Positions 36,216-45,447 are shown, counted from the stretch's first letter. The stretch: 64,000 nt of DNA from an uncultured Collinsella sp. (GCA_900541025.1 UQIL01000002.1:62001-126000); one strand, 5' to 3'. Numbers and translations: made by a program. The notes: generated by a model not told the origin, from the letters alone.

Positions 36216-37363
36216 TGGCCGAGGCTTTAGAGATAACGCCCGCCGAGCTGGACGCGTTTGCGGACCGGCTCGGCGAGGTCGAGTCGTATCTTCATTTGGA
36301 TGAGAAGCGCACCCGCGTGACCGAGCTCGAGGCCAAAAGCGTGGCCCCCGGCTTTTGGGATGACGCCGACGCCGCTCGCGCCACCATGGAGGAGATCGCT
36401 CGCGCCAAGGAAGATATCGCTGCCGTGGATACCGCGCGCGGCGAGCTATCTGACGCCCGCGCGGCGCTGGAGCTTGCCGAGGAGATGGGCGACGACCCCG
36501 ATGCCGCCGCATTGCGCGAGGAGGCTGCCACTACGGCAGAACGCCTGGCCCGTGCTATCGACGAGCTCGAGCTTTCGAGCTGGTTTACCGGTGAGTTCGA
36601 TCACGGCGACGCGATTGTGACCATCAAGCCCGGACAGGGTGGTCTGGAGGCGCAGGACTGGACCTTCATGCTCTTTAAGATGTACATGAAGTACTGCCAG
36701 CGCCGCGGTTGGAAGGTCACCATCAACGATTGTCCCGCGGCCGAGGTTATCGGCATCGACCGCGCGACCTTTACCGTCGAGGGCAAGGACGCGTTTGGCA
36801 TGCTGCGCGCCGAGGCCGGCGTCCACCGTCTGGTGCGCATTAGCCCCACCGACGACAAGAAGCGCCGCCAGACCACGTTTGCTGGCGTCGAGGTCATCCC
36901 CGTGCTGCCCAACGATATCGACATCGAGATCAGTCCCGACGATATCCGCGTGGACGTGTATCACGCGAGCGGCCCGGGCGGCCAGGGCGTCAATACCACC
37001 GACTCCGCCGTACGCGTGACGCATTTTCCCAGCGGCATCGTGGTCACGTGCCAAAACGAGCGCAGCCAGATTCAAAACAAGGCCGCGTGCATGCAGATTC
37101 TCAAGGCCCGTCTGTACGAGATCGAGCTCGAGAAGCGTGCCGAGGCGCTTGACGAGATCCGCGGGCCGAAGACCACGATCGGTTTTGGTAACCAGATTCG
37201 CAGCTACGTGCTCTACCCGTATCAGATGGTCAAGGACCTGCGCACGGGCGTGGAGACCAGCAACGTCGAGGCCGTTCTCGACGATGGCGATCTGGATCCG
37301 TTTGTGATCGGCTACCATCGCTGGGCAACCGGCAATGCCGATGCGGAAGGCTCGGACGCCTAG
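36215..37363 (+). CDS. prfB: Peptide chain release factor 2, with SPT in place of SPF
   Basis: 382 residues in one open frame, so the programmed +1 frameshift found in many prfB genes is absent. GGQ is at 255-257 in ASGPGGQGVN. Where RF2 normally has the stop-codon-reading tripeptide SPF, the sequence is SPT (210-212) in HRLVRISPTDDKKRRQTTF; the codon for residue 212 is ACC at 36848-36850. The surrounding residues are otherwise RF2-like. The gene overlaps secA by one base, so translation is coupled, and a terminator follows. Confidence 0.95.
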
Positions 37364-37404
37364 GCACATGGTTGGCTCCGGGTCGATGCAAACACTTCGC
37401 AGGG

Positions 37405-37433
37405 GTGGTATTTGCTCGGTGAATCGGTAGAAT
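37405..37433 (+). promoter_or_regulatory. Candidate promoter of the YitT-family gene
   Basis: GTGGTA (37405-37410) and TAGAAT (37428-37433), spacer 17 bp. Its transcript would begin near 37440 and at once meet the terminator hairpin at 37453. Confidence 0.45.
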
Positions 37434-37452
37434 CGAATACAGTAAGAAGTTC

Positions 37453-37481
37453 AAAGCGCACTCGTTTGGGTGCGCTTTTTT
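37453..37481 (+). terminator. Terminator or attenuator just before the YitT-family gene
   Basis: AAAGCGCAC (37453-37461) and GTGCGCTTT (37470-37478) form a perfect 9-bp stem followed by T residues up to 37481. It ends 12 nt before the next ATG, so it either terminates prfB or attenuates the downstream gene. Confidence 0.85.
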
Positions 37482-37493
37482 GAGGGAGGCAGC

Positions 37494-38384
37494 ATGGCAT
37501 ATCGTCTGGACATCAAACGCATTCTTTCGCTGAACTTCTTTCACGATCTGCCCAAGATTATGCTGGGCTGTGCTCTGGCCGCTATCGCGACGGACCTGTT
37601 TTTGATCCCCAACGGCCTTGCCGCCGGCGGCGTTACGGGTCTCGCCACGATTATCCAAGCGGTCGGCGCCTCGCATGGCATCTCGCTGCCTGTCGGTATT
37701 CAAACCATCGTGATGAATGCCTTGCTGCTGCTGGTCGTTATGCGCGAGGGTGGCATGTTCTACGTGGTGCAGACGGCGACGGGTTTTGTGCTGCTGGGCT
37801 TTTTCACCGACCTGTTCGCTCCGTTTGTGGCGCCGCTGGCGCATTCCGATCTGATGCTGCCCGCTATGTGGGGCGGCATTATCACGGGCATCGGCTACGG
37901 CATGGTGCTGCGCGCCGGTGCCAACACCGGCGGCTCCGACACGATCGGCCAGATCATCTCGCGCAATACGTCGCTACCGGTGGGCTCCACCGTCATGGCG
38001 ATCGATGTCGCCGTGTGCGCGCTCTCGGCTCCGGTCTTCTCGGTCGAAAACGCGCTGTATGCAGGCCTTTCGATGGTCATTAGCGGCTACGTGATCGATG
38101 CTGTGGTCGACGGCGGCAACAGACGCCGTATGGTACTCATCATCTCGGACAAGTTTCCCGATATCGCGGCCGACATCATGTATGGCTTGGGTCGCGGCTG
38201 CACCAAGTTTAAGGCGACCGGTATGTACTCGGGCGCCGAGAAGCCGGTGATCATGGTCATTGTGAGCCGCCGCGAGCTCAACACGCTCAAGACCATTGTG
38301 CGTGAGCGCGATCCTCGCGCCATTGTGACGGTCGCCGACGTTACGGAAACCTTCGGCGAGGGATTCAAGGACATTAACGCGTAG
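37494..38384 (+). CDS. YitT family (DUF161/DUF2179) membrane protein
   Basis: 296 residues. About five to six hydrophobic segments fill residues 20-195 (LGCALAAIATDLFLIPNGLA is the first), including the family motif GANTGGSDTIGQI. A soluble DUF2179 domain at about 205-290 ends the protein. The function of the family is not settled; some members are linked to transport. The ATG at 37494 is preceded by GGGAGG. The gene's leader is almost entirely a terminator-like hairpin, which hints at regulated read-through. Confidence 0.88.
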   Translation: MAYRLDIKRILSLNFFHDLPKIMLGCALAAIATDLFLIPNGLAAGGVTGLATIIQAVGASHGISLPVGIQTIVMNALLLLVVMREGGMFYVVQTATGFVLLGFFTDLFAPFVAPLAHSDLMLPAMWGGIITGIGYGMVLRAGANTGGSDTIGQIISRNTSLPVGSTVMAIDVAVCALSAPVFSVENALYAGLSMVISGYVIDAVVDGGNRRRMVLIISDKFPDIAADIMYGLGRGCTKFKATGMYSGAEKPVIMVIVSRRELNTLKTIVRERDPRAIVTVADVTETFGEGFKDINA

Positions 38385-38592
38385 GGTCGACTGCGTTCTA
38401 TCCAAAAGACGTTCACATTGATAAACCGTTTCATCAGCGGTTCTGCCTGCTCAATTGCTCAAATAATGATAAAAAGTCTGGTAAAGCTTCCAGTTTCCAG
38501 CATAATGAATGACGTACGTGCATCGCGGCTGTGTTGGGATTACCTTTCCGTGCCGTGCGCATCTTGTCTTAAGAGGATGAAAGGAAGGCACA

Positions 38593-39423
38593 ATGAGCGA
38601 CGAAGAGCTCAAAAAGGTTGCCAACGAGGTAAGGAAGGGCATCGTCACCGGCGTGCACGCTGCCAAGTCCGGCCATCCGGGCGGTTCGCTCGGCGCTGCC
38701 GACATCATGACCTATCTGTACTTTGAGGAAATGAACGTCGACCCGGCCGACCCCCGCAAGGCCGACCGCGATCGCTTCGTGCTTTCCAAGGGCCACTGCG
38801 CGCCTGGTCTGTACGCCGTGCTCGCCGAGCGCGGGTTCTTCCCCAAGGAGGATCTCGAGACGCTGCGCCACATCGGCAGCCACCTGCAGGGTCACCCCAA
38901 CATGAACGACACCCCGGGCGTCGACATGTCCACCGGTTCGCTCGGCCAGGGCATCTCCGCCGCCGTGGGCATGGCCGTTGCCGCCAAGCACTGGGGCGAT
39001 ACTTACCGCACCTACGCCCTGCTGGGCGACGGCGAGAGCGAGGAGGGCCAGGTCTGGGAGGCCGCCATGTTTGCCGGCAACCAGCAGCTCGATAACCTCT
39101 GCGTGATCGTCGACCACAACGGCCTGCAGATCGACGGCCCCGTCGAGGAGGTCAACGACCCCATGCCGCTCGCCGACAAGTTCCGCGCCTTCAAATTCCA
39201 CGTGGTGGAGCTCGCCGACGGCAACGACTTCGATCAGATCCGCGCCGCCTTTGCCGAGGCCCGCGCCACCAAGGGTCAGCCGACTGCCATTATCGCCGAG
39301 ACCATGAAGGGCAAGGGCGTCTCCTTTATGGAGAACCAGGTGGGTTGGCACGGCAAGGCCCCCAACGATGAACAGTTTGAGCAGGCCATGGCAGAGCTCA
39401 CGGCCGCCGGAGAGGAGCTCTAG
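38593..39423 (+). CDS. Transketolase, N-terminal subunit
   Basis: 276 residues holding the thiamine-diphosphate-binding N-terminal third of transketolase: GHPGGSLGAADIM, SKGHCAPGLYAVL, and the metal/diphosphate motif GDGESEEGQVWEAAMFAGN. The second gene lies 1 bp downstream and supplies the rest. Together they move two-carbon units in the non-oxidative pentose phosphate pathway. Split transketolases are known in many anaerobes and archaea. AAGGAAGG precedes the ATG; a CATAAT -10-like box is about 90 bp upstream. Confidence 0.95.
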   Translation: MSDEELKKVANEVRKGIVTGVHAAKSGHPGGSLGAADIMTYLYFEEMNVDPADPRKADRDRFVLSKGHCAPGLYAVLAERGFFPKEDLETLRHIGSHLQGHPNMNDTPGVDMSTGSLGQGISAAVGMAVAAKHWGDTYRTYALLGDGESEEGQVWEAAMFAGNQQLDNLCVIVDHNGLQIDGPVEEVNDPMPLADKFRAFKFHVVELADGNDFDQIRAAFAEARATKGQPTAIIAETMKGKGVSFMENQVGWHGKAPNDEQFEQAMAELTAAGEEL

Positions 39424-39424
39424 G

Positions 39425-40366
39425 ATGGCAGACGTCAAGAAAATCGCCACGCGCGTAAGCTACGGCGAGGCCCTCGTCGAGCTCGCCAACGAGCACGATG
39501 ACTTTGTGGTCCTCGACGCCGACCTGGCCGCCGCCACGCAGACCGGCAAATTTAAGGCCGCATGCCCCGACCGCTTCTTCGACGTGGGTATCGCCGAGAG
39601 CAACCTGATGGGTGTTGCCGCCGGTATCGCGACCACCGGTCGTGTTGCCTTCGCGAGCACCTTTGCCATGTTCGCTGCCGGTCGCGCCTTTGAGCAGGTC
39701 CGTAACTCCATCGGCTACCCGCACCTTAACGTTAAGATCGGTGCCACGCACGCCGGTATCTCGGTGGGCGAGGATGGTGCCACGCACCAGTGCTGCGAGG
39801 ATATCGCCCTGATGCGCGTCATCCCTGGCATGACCGTGATTGTTCCCGCCGACGACGTGGAGGCCCGCGCCGTGACGCGCGCCGCCTACGAGTGCGACGG
39901 TCCGGTGTACATGCGCTTCGCCCGTTTGGCCTCGCCGGTTATCAACGACCCCGAGACCTACAAGTTCGAGTTGGGTAAGGGCATTGTCATGCGCGAGGGC
40001 GCCGATGTGACCATCATCGCCTGCGGCCTGATGGTCGGCGAGGCTCTCGAGGCCGCCGAGCAGCTCGCTGCCGAGGGCATCGACGCCGAGGTCATCAACA
40101 TGCACACCATCAAGCCCATCGATGCCGACCTGATCGTCAAGAGCGCCACCAAGACCGGCCACGTCGTGACCGTCGAGGAGCATTCTGTAATCGGTGGCCT
40201 GGGCAGCGCCGTTGCCGACGTCCTGTGCGAGCAGTGCCCGACGCCGCTCAAGAAGATCGGCGTCAACGACACCTTCGGTGAGTCCGGCCCGGGCGCCGAG
40301 CTCCTGCACAAGTACGGCCTGGACGCCGCCAACATCGTGGCGACCACCAAGGAGTTCTTGGCATAA
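39425..40366 (+). CDS. Transketolase, C-terminal subunit
   Basis: 313 residues with the pyrimidine-binding domain (FFDVGIAESNLMGVAAGIA, with the activating glutamate) and the C-terminal domain (TIIACGLMVGEALEAAEQL, TVEEHSVIGGLGSAV). It starts 1 bp after the stop of the N-terminal subunit, so the two are translated together in near-equal amount. A strong terminator and a REP-like element follow. Confidence 0.95.
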   Translation: MADVKKIATRVSYGEALVELANEHDDFVVLDADLAAATQTGKFKAACPDRFFDVGIAESNLMGVAAGIATTGRVAFASTFAMFAAGRAFEQVRNSIGYPHLNVKIGATHAGISVGEDGATHQCCEDIALMRVIPGMTVIVPADDVEARAVTRAAYECDGPVYMRFARLASPVINDPETYKFELGKGIVMREGADVTIIACGLMVGEALEAAEQLAAEGIDAEVINMHTIKPIDADLIVKSATKTGHVVTVEEHSVIGGLGSAVADVLCEQCPTPLKKIGVNDTFGESGPGAELLHKYGLDAANIVATTKEFLA

Positions 40367-40436
40367 GGCAAGGCGGATCTCAAGGACTGCTTTGCCAGAA
40401 CTATAAAACTGTTTCGCCAGTACTATGGAAGCCCGG

Positions 40437-40468
40437 CAGGGGCGCTCTCTTGGAGAGCGCCCCTGTTT
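40437..40468 (+). terminator. Transketolase operon terminator
   Basis: A perfect 13-bp stem beginning CAGGGGCGCTCTC (40437-40449) with a 3-nt loop, completed at 40453-40465, then TTT. The REP-like element starts 2 bp later. Confidence 0.88.
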
Positions 40469-40469
40469 C

Positions 40470-40536
40470 AGTTGCGGTGAAATAAGGACTGATTAGACCT
40501 TTTAACTGGTAAAACAGTCCCTATTTCACCGCAACT
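40470..40536. repeat. REP-like palindrome, copy 4 (67 bp)
   Basis: Outer arms AGTTGCGGTGAAATA and their complement, inner pair GGACTG/CAGTCC as in copies 2 and 5. It lies in the 525-bp gap 40367-40891. Confidence 0.93.
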
Positions 40537-40665
40537 TATGAAGACGCCCCTCAAGCACGGTCCCATCAGGGAAAAGGGCATATATCGACAAAGCGCAATT
40601 CAGACCCTTCCAACTTTGTATATGCAGCACCCCAAGTAAAACGCGGCGACCCCTTAGTTACCGCA
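40537..40665. other. Intergenic stretch with nothing recognised
   Basis: About 130 bp between the REP-like element and the nested palindrome. No gene, promoter or repeat was recognised here. The ftsE promoter is more likely in the 100 bp after 40788, where TAATACTGCTAAAATACTA gives AT-rich -10 candidates. Confidence 0.5.
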
Positions 40666-40788
40666 GGCCGGACACAGGGCTACTTTCCAAATCTTTCCGC
40701 AGGACGGAGGAGCCCCCGCCGCACGTAGTGCGCAGCGGGGGCTCCGACATGTCCGAGGACGATTTGGAAAGTAGCCCTGTGTCTGGCC
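40666..40788. repeat. 123-bp nested inverted repeat
   Basis: Outer 28-bp arms (40666-40693 and 40761-40788) match at 27 of 28 positions and contain CAGGGCTACTTTCC. Inside is a second perfect hairpin: GGAGCCCCCGC (40709-40719) with GCGGGGGCTCC (40735-40745), topped by CGCAC/GTGCG. A GGAC/GTCC pair joins the two levels. It would form a long cruciform or a highly structured RNA upstream of ftsE. No coding frame is apparent. Confidence 0.92.
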
Positions 40789-40891
40789 GGAGAGACCCAA
40801 ACACGGCCATGCTTCTTATGTGCAGCAAAGCTAATACTGCTAAAATACTAAGCGCTCATGTAGTTTAAACGCACGACGATAAGGAGCACCA

Positions 40892-42112
40892 GTGGGTAAC
40901 CACTTCCGTACCTCCGGTGCGGGCGATGATGCCCCCAAGACGCAGGCAGGCGTCCAGGGCAGTCGTTTCGCCACTCCGGATTCAGAGGGCCAGCCTGTTG
41001 CTCAGGCCCCCGCTCAGCCGGCAGATCAGGCACAGCCGGCATCCGATCCCTTTGCCTACAATCCAACCAGCGATGTCGCGCTTTCCGGCACGGCGGGTTT
41101 TGAGCCCGTTCAGGCCGTGACCGCTCGCGTGGAGCAGCCTCAGGCTGGCGCCGCTACGCCGCAGCCTACCATGGCCGGCATTCCCGACCCCTTGGCCCCT
41201 GCGACGCCGGCTCCTCAGCCAGCGCAGTCCGGTCTCTTTGCTGCTATTCCCGACCCCACGCAGCCTGCTGCCCCGGTGGTCGAGAGCGATCAGGCCGCCG
41301 AGGTTGCAAGCCTCGATAACGCGCTCAACAACCCCGATTTTACGTCGGTGTTTGCGCCTATCGATCCGCAGGCCAGCCGCAAGAAGATGGCCAAGCAGGC
41401 CGGTGTCGAGCCCGTCATCCTTATGGAGCATGTCACCAAGATCTATCCGGCACAGCCCAACAAGCCCGCACTCGACGACATCAACATCGAGATCTATCCG
41501 GGCGAGTTCGTCTTTTTGGTCGGTCACTCCGGCTCAGGTAAGACCACGCTGCTGTCGACGCTCAACCGCGACGTCAGGCCCACGAGCGGTCGCATTTTGG
41601 TCGCCGGCCAGGACCTCATGAAGATCAAGAACCGCAAGGTTCCGTTCCTGCGCCGTCAGATTGGCGCCGTGTTCCAGGACTTTAAGCTTCTGCCTCAAAA
41701 GTCCGCCTACGAAAACGTGGCGTTTGCCCTGCAGTGCATCGGCAAGCCCAAGGGCGTCATTCGCAGCCAGGTTCCCGAGGTACTGCGTCTGGTCGGCCTG
41801 GCCGATCAGATGGACTCGCTGCCCGATCAGCTTTCCGGTGGCGAGCAGCAGCGCGTTGCCGTTGCCCGCGCCATGGTCAACCGCCCGCCGCTGTTGATCT
41901 GCGACGAGCCCACGGGCAACCTCGACCCGGCGATTTCGCTGGGCATCATGAAGCTGCTCGAGCGCATTAACCGCACCGGTACCACCGTGATCGTCGCTAC
42001 GCACGACCGCGAGATGGTCGATAGCATGCACCGTCGCGTGATCGCCCTCGAGGGCGGCCACGTAATCCGCGACCAGGAGAGGGGAGGTTACGGCAACTAT
42101 GGCACCAACTAA
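40892..42112 (+). CDS. ftsE: Cell division ATPase FtsE with long N-terminal extension
   Basis: 406 residues, against about 225 for ordinary FtsE. Residues from about 174 are a complete ABC ATPase: Walker A GHSGSGKT (211-218), signature LSGGEQQ, Walker B LLICDEPTGNLD. The first ~173 residues are rich in Pro, Ala and Gln and look disordered. The GTG start at 40892 follows AAGGAG; no good start lies near the core. FtsE with FtsX controls peptidoglycan hydrolases at the septum. The gene overlaps ftsX by 14 bp. Confidence 0.95.
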   Translation: MGNHFRTSGAGDDAPKTQAGVQGSRFATPDSEGQPVAQAPAQPADQAQPASDPFAYNPTSDVALSGTAGFEPVQAVTARVEQPQAGAATPQPTMAGIPDPLAPATPAPQPAQSGLFAAIPDPTQPAAPVVESDQAAEVASLDNALNNPDFTSVFAPIDPQASRKKMAKQAGVEPVILMEHVTKIYPAQPNKPALDDINIEIYPGEFVFLVGHSGSGKTTLLSTLNRDVRPTSGRILVAGQDLMKIKNRKVPFLRRQIGAVFQDFKLLPQKSAYENVAFALQCIGKPKGVIRSQVPEVLRLVGLADQMDSLPDQLSGGEQQRVAVARAMVNRPPLLICDEPTGNLDPAISLGIMKLLERINRTGTTVIVATHDREMVDSMHRRVIALEGGHVIRDQERGGYGNYGTN

Positions 42113-43019
42113 CGTGGGCTACTCCTTCAAAGAAGCAATCAGCCACTTCTTCCGTAACTGGACTACCTCGCTCGGCGCCGTCATCACGATCTTCCTTTCG
42201 CTGTTTATCATCGGCCTGTTCATCATGGGCTCTGCGATGCTGAACTCCGTGATCGGCACCGTCGAGGATCAGGTTGTCATCAACGCGTTCATTAGTGATG
42301 ACGCCGATCAGGCCGATGTTCAGGCTTTTGAGGCCGAGCTTAAGACGTGGAATAACGTCAAGTCCGTGACCTATAAGGACAAGGACGACGCGCTGGCCGA
42401 GTATACGAGCAAGATGTCGGGCAACGCCGACGCCACCATGAGCGCGCTCGATGGCCAGAACCCGCTGCCGGCTTCCTTCGCTATTGAGATGGACGATCCG
42501 TCCAAGGTCGAGAGCACGGCAAAGAAGCTCAAGAAGGATGCCGATTTCCAGAAGATCGCGGATGACGGCGACGTCAACGCGAGCGTGCTGTACGGCCAGG
42601 AGGAAGTGAGCCGCCTGTTCCAGGTGACCAACTACATCCGCATCGCCGCCGTGGTGCTCGTTGGTCTTCTGACCTTTATCGCATTCATCTTCATCAACAA
42701 CACGATTCGCCTGTCCATCACGGCGCGTCGTCGTGAGATTGCGATTATGCGTCTGGTCGGCGCCAGCAACGGCTTCATTCGTGGCCCGTTTATCACCGAG
42801 GGCGTGCTGCAGGCCATTTTGGGCTCGCTGCTTTCCATCGGCGTTCTGGAGCTGCTGCGCAATCTGATGATCCCGCGTCTGCAGGAGAGCATCGGCTGGA
42901 TGTCGTTTGCCCTGCCGATGCAGTACTACCTGGTGACCTATGCTGCGCTGATTCTGGTCGGCGTGATTATCGGTCTCTTTGGTTCTGCCATCGCCATGCG
43001 CCGCTACCTGCGCGTGTAG
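42099..43019 (+). CDS. ftsX: Cell division membrane protein FtsX
   Basis: 306 residues with the FtsX layout: a first membrane helix (TSLGAVITIFLSLFIIGLFI) at about 25-50, an extracellular domain to about 180, and three more helices in the C-terminal half, with ARRREIAIMRLVGASNGFIR between the second and third. It transmits ATP-driven movement from FtsE to hydrolases outside. The start lies inside the end of ftsE behind GGGGAGG, so the two are coupled. Confidence 0.95.
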   Translation: MAPTNVGYSFKEAISHFFRNWTTSLGAVITIFLSLFIIGLFIMGSAMLNSVIGTVEDQVVINAFISDDADQADVQAFEAELKTWNNVKSVTYKDKDDALAEYTSKMSGNADATMSALDGQNPLPASFAIEMDDPSKVESTAKKLKKDADFQKIADDGDVNASVLYGQEEVSRLFQVTNYIRIAAVVLVGLLTFIAFIFINNTIRLSITARRREIAIMRLVGASNGFIRGPFITEGVLQAILGSLLSIGVLELLRNLMIPRLQESIGWMSFALPMQYYLVTYAALILVGVIIGLFGSAIAMRRYLRV

Positions 43020-43043
43020 GCATGCTTGGAATTCATCCCTTCC

Positions 43044-43077
43044 AACGGGTCGTCTCTTATGGGGCGGCCCGTTTTTT
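43044..43077 (+). terminator. ftsEX terminator
   Basis: AACGGGTCG (43044-43052) pairs with CGGCCCGTT (43065-43073), one G-U pair, followed by TTTT and more. Confidence 0.88.
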
Positions 43078-43154
43078 GATCCCTAGGGGACGGCAGGAAA
43101 GCGAATCATTTGGGTAGACTCTTTGGAGTTCGCAATCGATAGTTAGGAGGCGCC

Positions 43155-45290
43155 ATGGGGCGCAATAACAAGCATAAGCGTGGAGCTCGCAATCAGCGCG
43201 GGCCGGTGCGCAGCGAACGCCGTCCGAGCCTGACCGGGCGCGTGCAGCTCCATGAGCATAGCGCCTACGTTGTAACCGAAAACGGCGACTACAAGGTCAT
43301 GGGCCGCGGTAAGCGCGAGATCATGGATGGCGATACCGTTGCCGTGAGCATTAAGAACAGCCCGCACGGTGAGCGGTGCGCCGTGATCGAAAGCGTGGTT
43401 GAGCGTGCAGCCATAAGCGTGGTGGGCACGTACCAGACCGCCGGTCCGCTCGGTGTGATCGAGCCGCTCGATTCGCGTCTGAAGGCCGACTTCTTCATTC
43501 TGCCCGAGGATACCTCGGCGGATCGTCTGGGTGTCCACCCGGGTGATGCTGTTGTCGCGCGCATTTTGACCTACCCGACGCGCCTGGAATCGGGTACCGT
43601 GACGATCGAACGCCGCATTGGCGGAGATGACGCGCCCGATTTGGGCGTTCAATATGTGATGGCGCGTTACGGCTATACCGATAGCTATCCCGAGGCCGCG
43701 CTGGACGAGGCCGAGGGGCTTTCGCTCGATGTGTCCGCGGCGCTTAAGGACCCGCTCCGCCGCGATCTGCGCGACCGCTTTGTCATCACGATCGACCCAG
43801 TCGACGCGCGCGACTTTGACGACGCCATTTCGCTGGAGCGCACGCCCGAGGGTGGCTACAAGCTGGGTGTGCATATCGCCGACGTTTCACACTATGTGGC
43901 TTGGGACGGGCATATCGATCTTGAGGCTCGCCATCGTACGACATCGGTGTATCTGGCCGATCGCGTGCTTCCCATGCTGCCCGAACGCCTGTCCAATGAC
44001 CTGTGCTCGCTTCGCCCTGACGAGGACCGTCTTGCGTTTACCGTTGACATTGAGCTCGATGCACAGGGTCGCGTGCGGCATTACGATCCGTACCCCAGCG
44101 TGATTCGCTCGCGTGTGCGTATGGACTATGACGGCGCCGAGGCGCTGCTGGTGCGTGCCGGCGCGGTTGAGTATTCGGTGCTGGAGGGTGCAGCCGAGGA
44201 TGTTGCGGCTGCCGAGACCTCGCGCGAGGAAGCGCTTGAGCGCGGTCTTGCGTGCGAGGAGGCCGCCCGCGGCTACAACGTCGACCTCGGCGATTTCCTT
44301 GTCGCCGCTAACGAACTCGCCGAACTCCGCCGTCGTATCCGTCGCGCCCGCGGCTCGGTCGATTTTGACACGGCCGAGATTCGTGCTCTGTTGGATGAGG
44401 ACGGAGTGCCCGTGCAGATTGTGGCGCGTGAGCGTTCGTGTGCCACGTCGCTTATCGAGGAAGCTATGCTGCTCGCCAACGAGTGCGTTGCAGAGTGGCT
44501 GGCAGACCGTGATATCGAGGCCTGCTATCGCGTGCATGAGGATCCGAGCCCCGATAGCCTGCACGGTGCCGCCGTTGCGCTGGCGCAGCTAGGCATCATC
44601 GACGATCGCCGTGCGGCTGGTATTGCCCTGGGAAGTCCCGATGAGCTGCAGGCTGCGGTTGACGCCGCGGCCGGCACGGCTAACGCTCCGCTCGTCAACA
44701 CGTTGCTCTTGCGCAGTATGCAGCGCGCGCTGTACAAGCCACGCAACGAGGGCCACTTTGCGCTTGCCGCGCCGTGCTATTGCCACTTCACGAGTCCCAT
44801 TCGCCGCTATCCCGACCTGGTGGTGCACCGCGTGCTCAAACTGCAGTTGGCCTATGAGCGGCTCGGCGGCAAGGACGCCTTGGTCCGTACGCCGCGGCTG
44901 ATCGGCAAGGGGCGCGAGTCGCTGCCGCGCATTCTGCCGCAGATCTGCCGCGCATGCAGCGATGCCGAGCGCGCGGCAGATGCCGCCAGCCATGCGACGC
45001 AAAAGATCAAGATTGCCCAGTACTATGAGGACCGTCTGGGCGAGCGCTATGCCGGAACCGTCTCGTGGGTTAGCAGCATGGGCCTTTTTGTGCGCTTGGA
45101 CCTAACGCAGGTCGAAGGCTTGGTTTCGATCAAGAGTCTGGGCAACGAGTGGTTCGAGTTCGACGAGGACGCGCTCACGCTCACAGGTGCCGACACGGGC
45201 ACCCGTTACGAGCTGGGGCAGCGCGTGATTATCGAGGTCTCGCGCGTCAATACCACGCGTGGGCACTTGGACTTTAAGCTTATCCATTAG
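43155..45290 (+). CDS. rnr: Ribonuclease R (RNB family exoribonuclease)
   Basis: 711 residues: a basic N-terminus, cold-shock-like domains, the RNB catalytic domain with DPVDARDFDDAIS carrying the metal-binding aspartates, and a C-terminal S1 domain (YAGTVSWVSSMGLFVRLDL). It degrades structured RNA 3' to 5'. RNase R acts with SmpB/tmRNA in ribosome rescue; smpB is 4 kb downstream. AGGAGG precedes the ATG. Confidence 0.94.
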   Translation: MGRNNKHKRGARNQRGPVRSERRPSLTGRVQLHEHSAYVVTENGDYKVMGRGKREIMDGDTVAVSIKNSPHGERCAVIESVVERAAISVVGTYQTAGPLGVIEPLDSRLKADFFILPEDTSADRLGVHPGDAVVARILTYPTRLESGTVTIERRIGGDDAPDLGVQYVMARYGYTDSYPEAALDEAEGLSLDVSAALKDPLRRDLRDRFVITIDPVDARDFDDAISLERTPEGGYKLGVHIADVSHYVAWDGHIDLEARHRTTSVYLADRVLPMLPERLSNDLCSLRPDEDRLAFTVDIELDAQGRVRHYDPYPSVIRSRVRMDYDGAEALLVRAGAVEYSVLEGAAEDVAAAETSREEALERGLACEEAARGYNVDLGDFLVAANELAELRRRIRRARGSVDFDTAEIRALLDEDGVPVQIVARERSCATSLIEEAMLLANECVAEWLADRDIEACYRVHEDPSPDSLHGAAVALAQLGIIDDRRAAGIALGSPDELQAAVDAAAGTANAPLVNTLLLRSMQRALYKPRNEGHFALAAPCYCHFTSPIRRYPDLVVHRVLKLQLAYERLGGKDALVRTPRLIGKGRESLPRILPQICRACSDAERAADAASHATQKIKIAQYYEDRLGERYAGTVSWVSSMGLFVRLDLTQVEGLVSIKSLGNEWFEFDEDALTLTGADTGTRYELGQRVIIEVSRVNTTRGHLDFKLIH

Positions 45291-45315
45291 CCAAATCCCG
45301 ACTCATGGTGGGGGA

Positions 45316-45350
45316 GCGGAGGGCGGCCTTTCGGGACCGCCCTTCGCATT
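45316..45350 (+). terminator. Probable rnr terminator
   Basis: GCGGAGGGCGG (45316-45326) pairs with CCGCCCTTCGC (45337-45347) with one G-T mismatch; only ATTT follows, so termination may be incomplete. Confidence 0.65.
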
Positions 45351-45409
45351 TGAATCGTGGCTACCTTGCCGTCTGCTCGGCCGCCCGCTTACCTGCTATT
45401 TGAGAGGTA

Positions 45410-45447
45410 AAACCTAACAAAATAAACCTGTCCCTTTTGGCAGGTTT
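45410..45447. repeat. AAACCTGTCCC element upstream of the recombinase
   Basis: AAAATAAACCTGTCCC and TTGGCAGGTTT repeat the element at 33242-33278; the left arm has drifted. It ends 20 bp before the recombinase start and could be an operator, a crossover site, or a chance REP copy. Confidence 0.6.
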
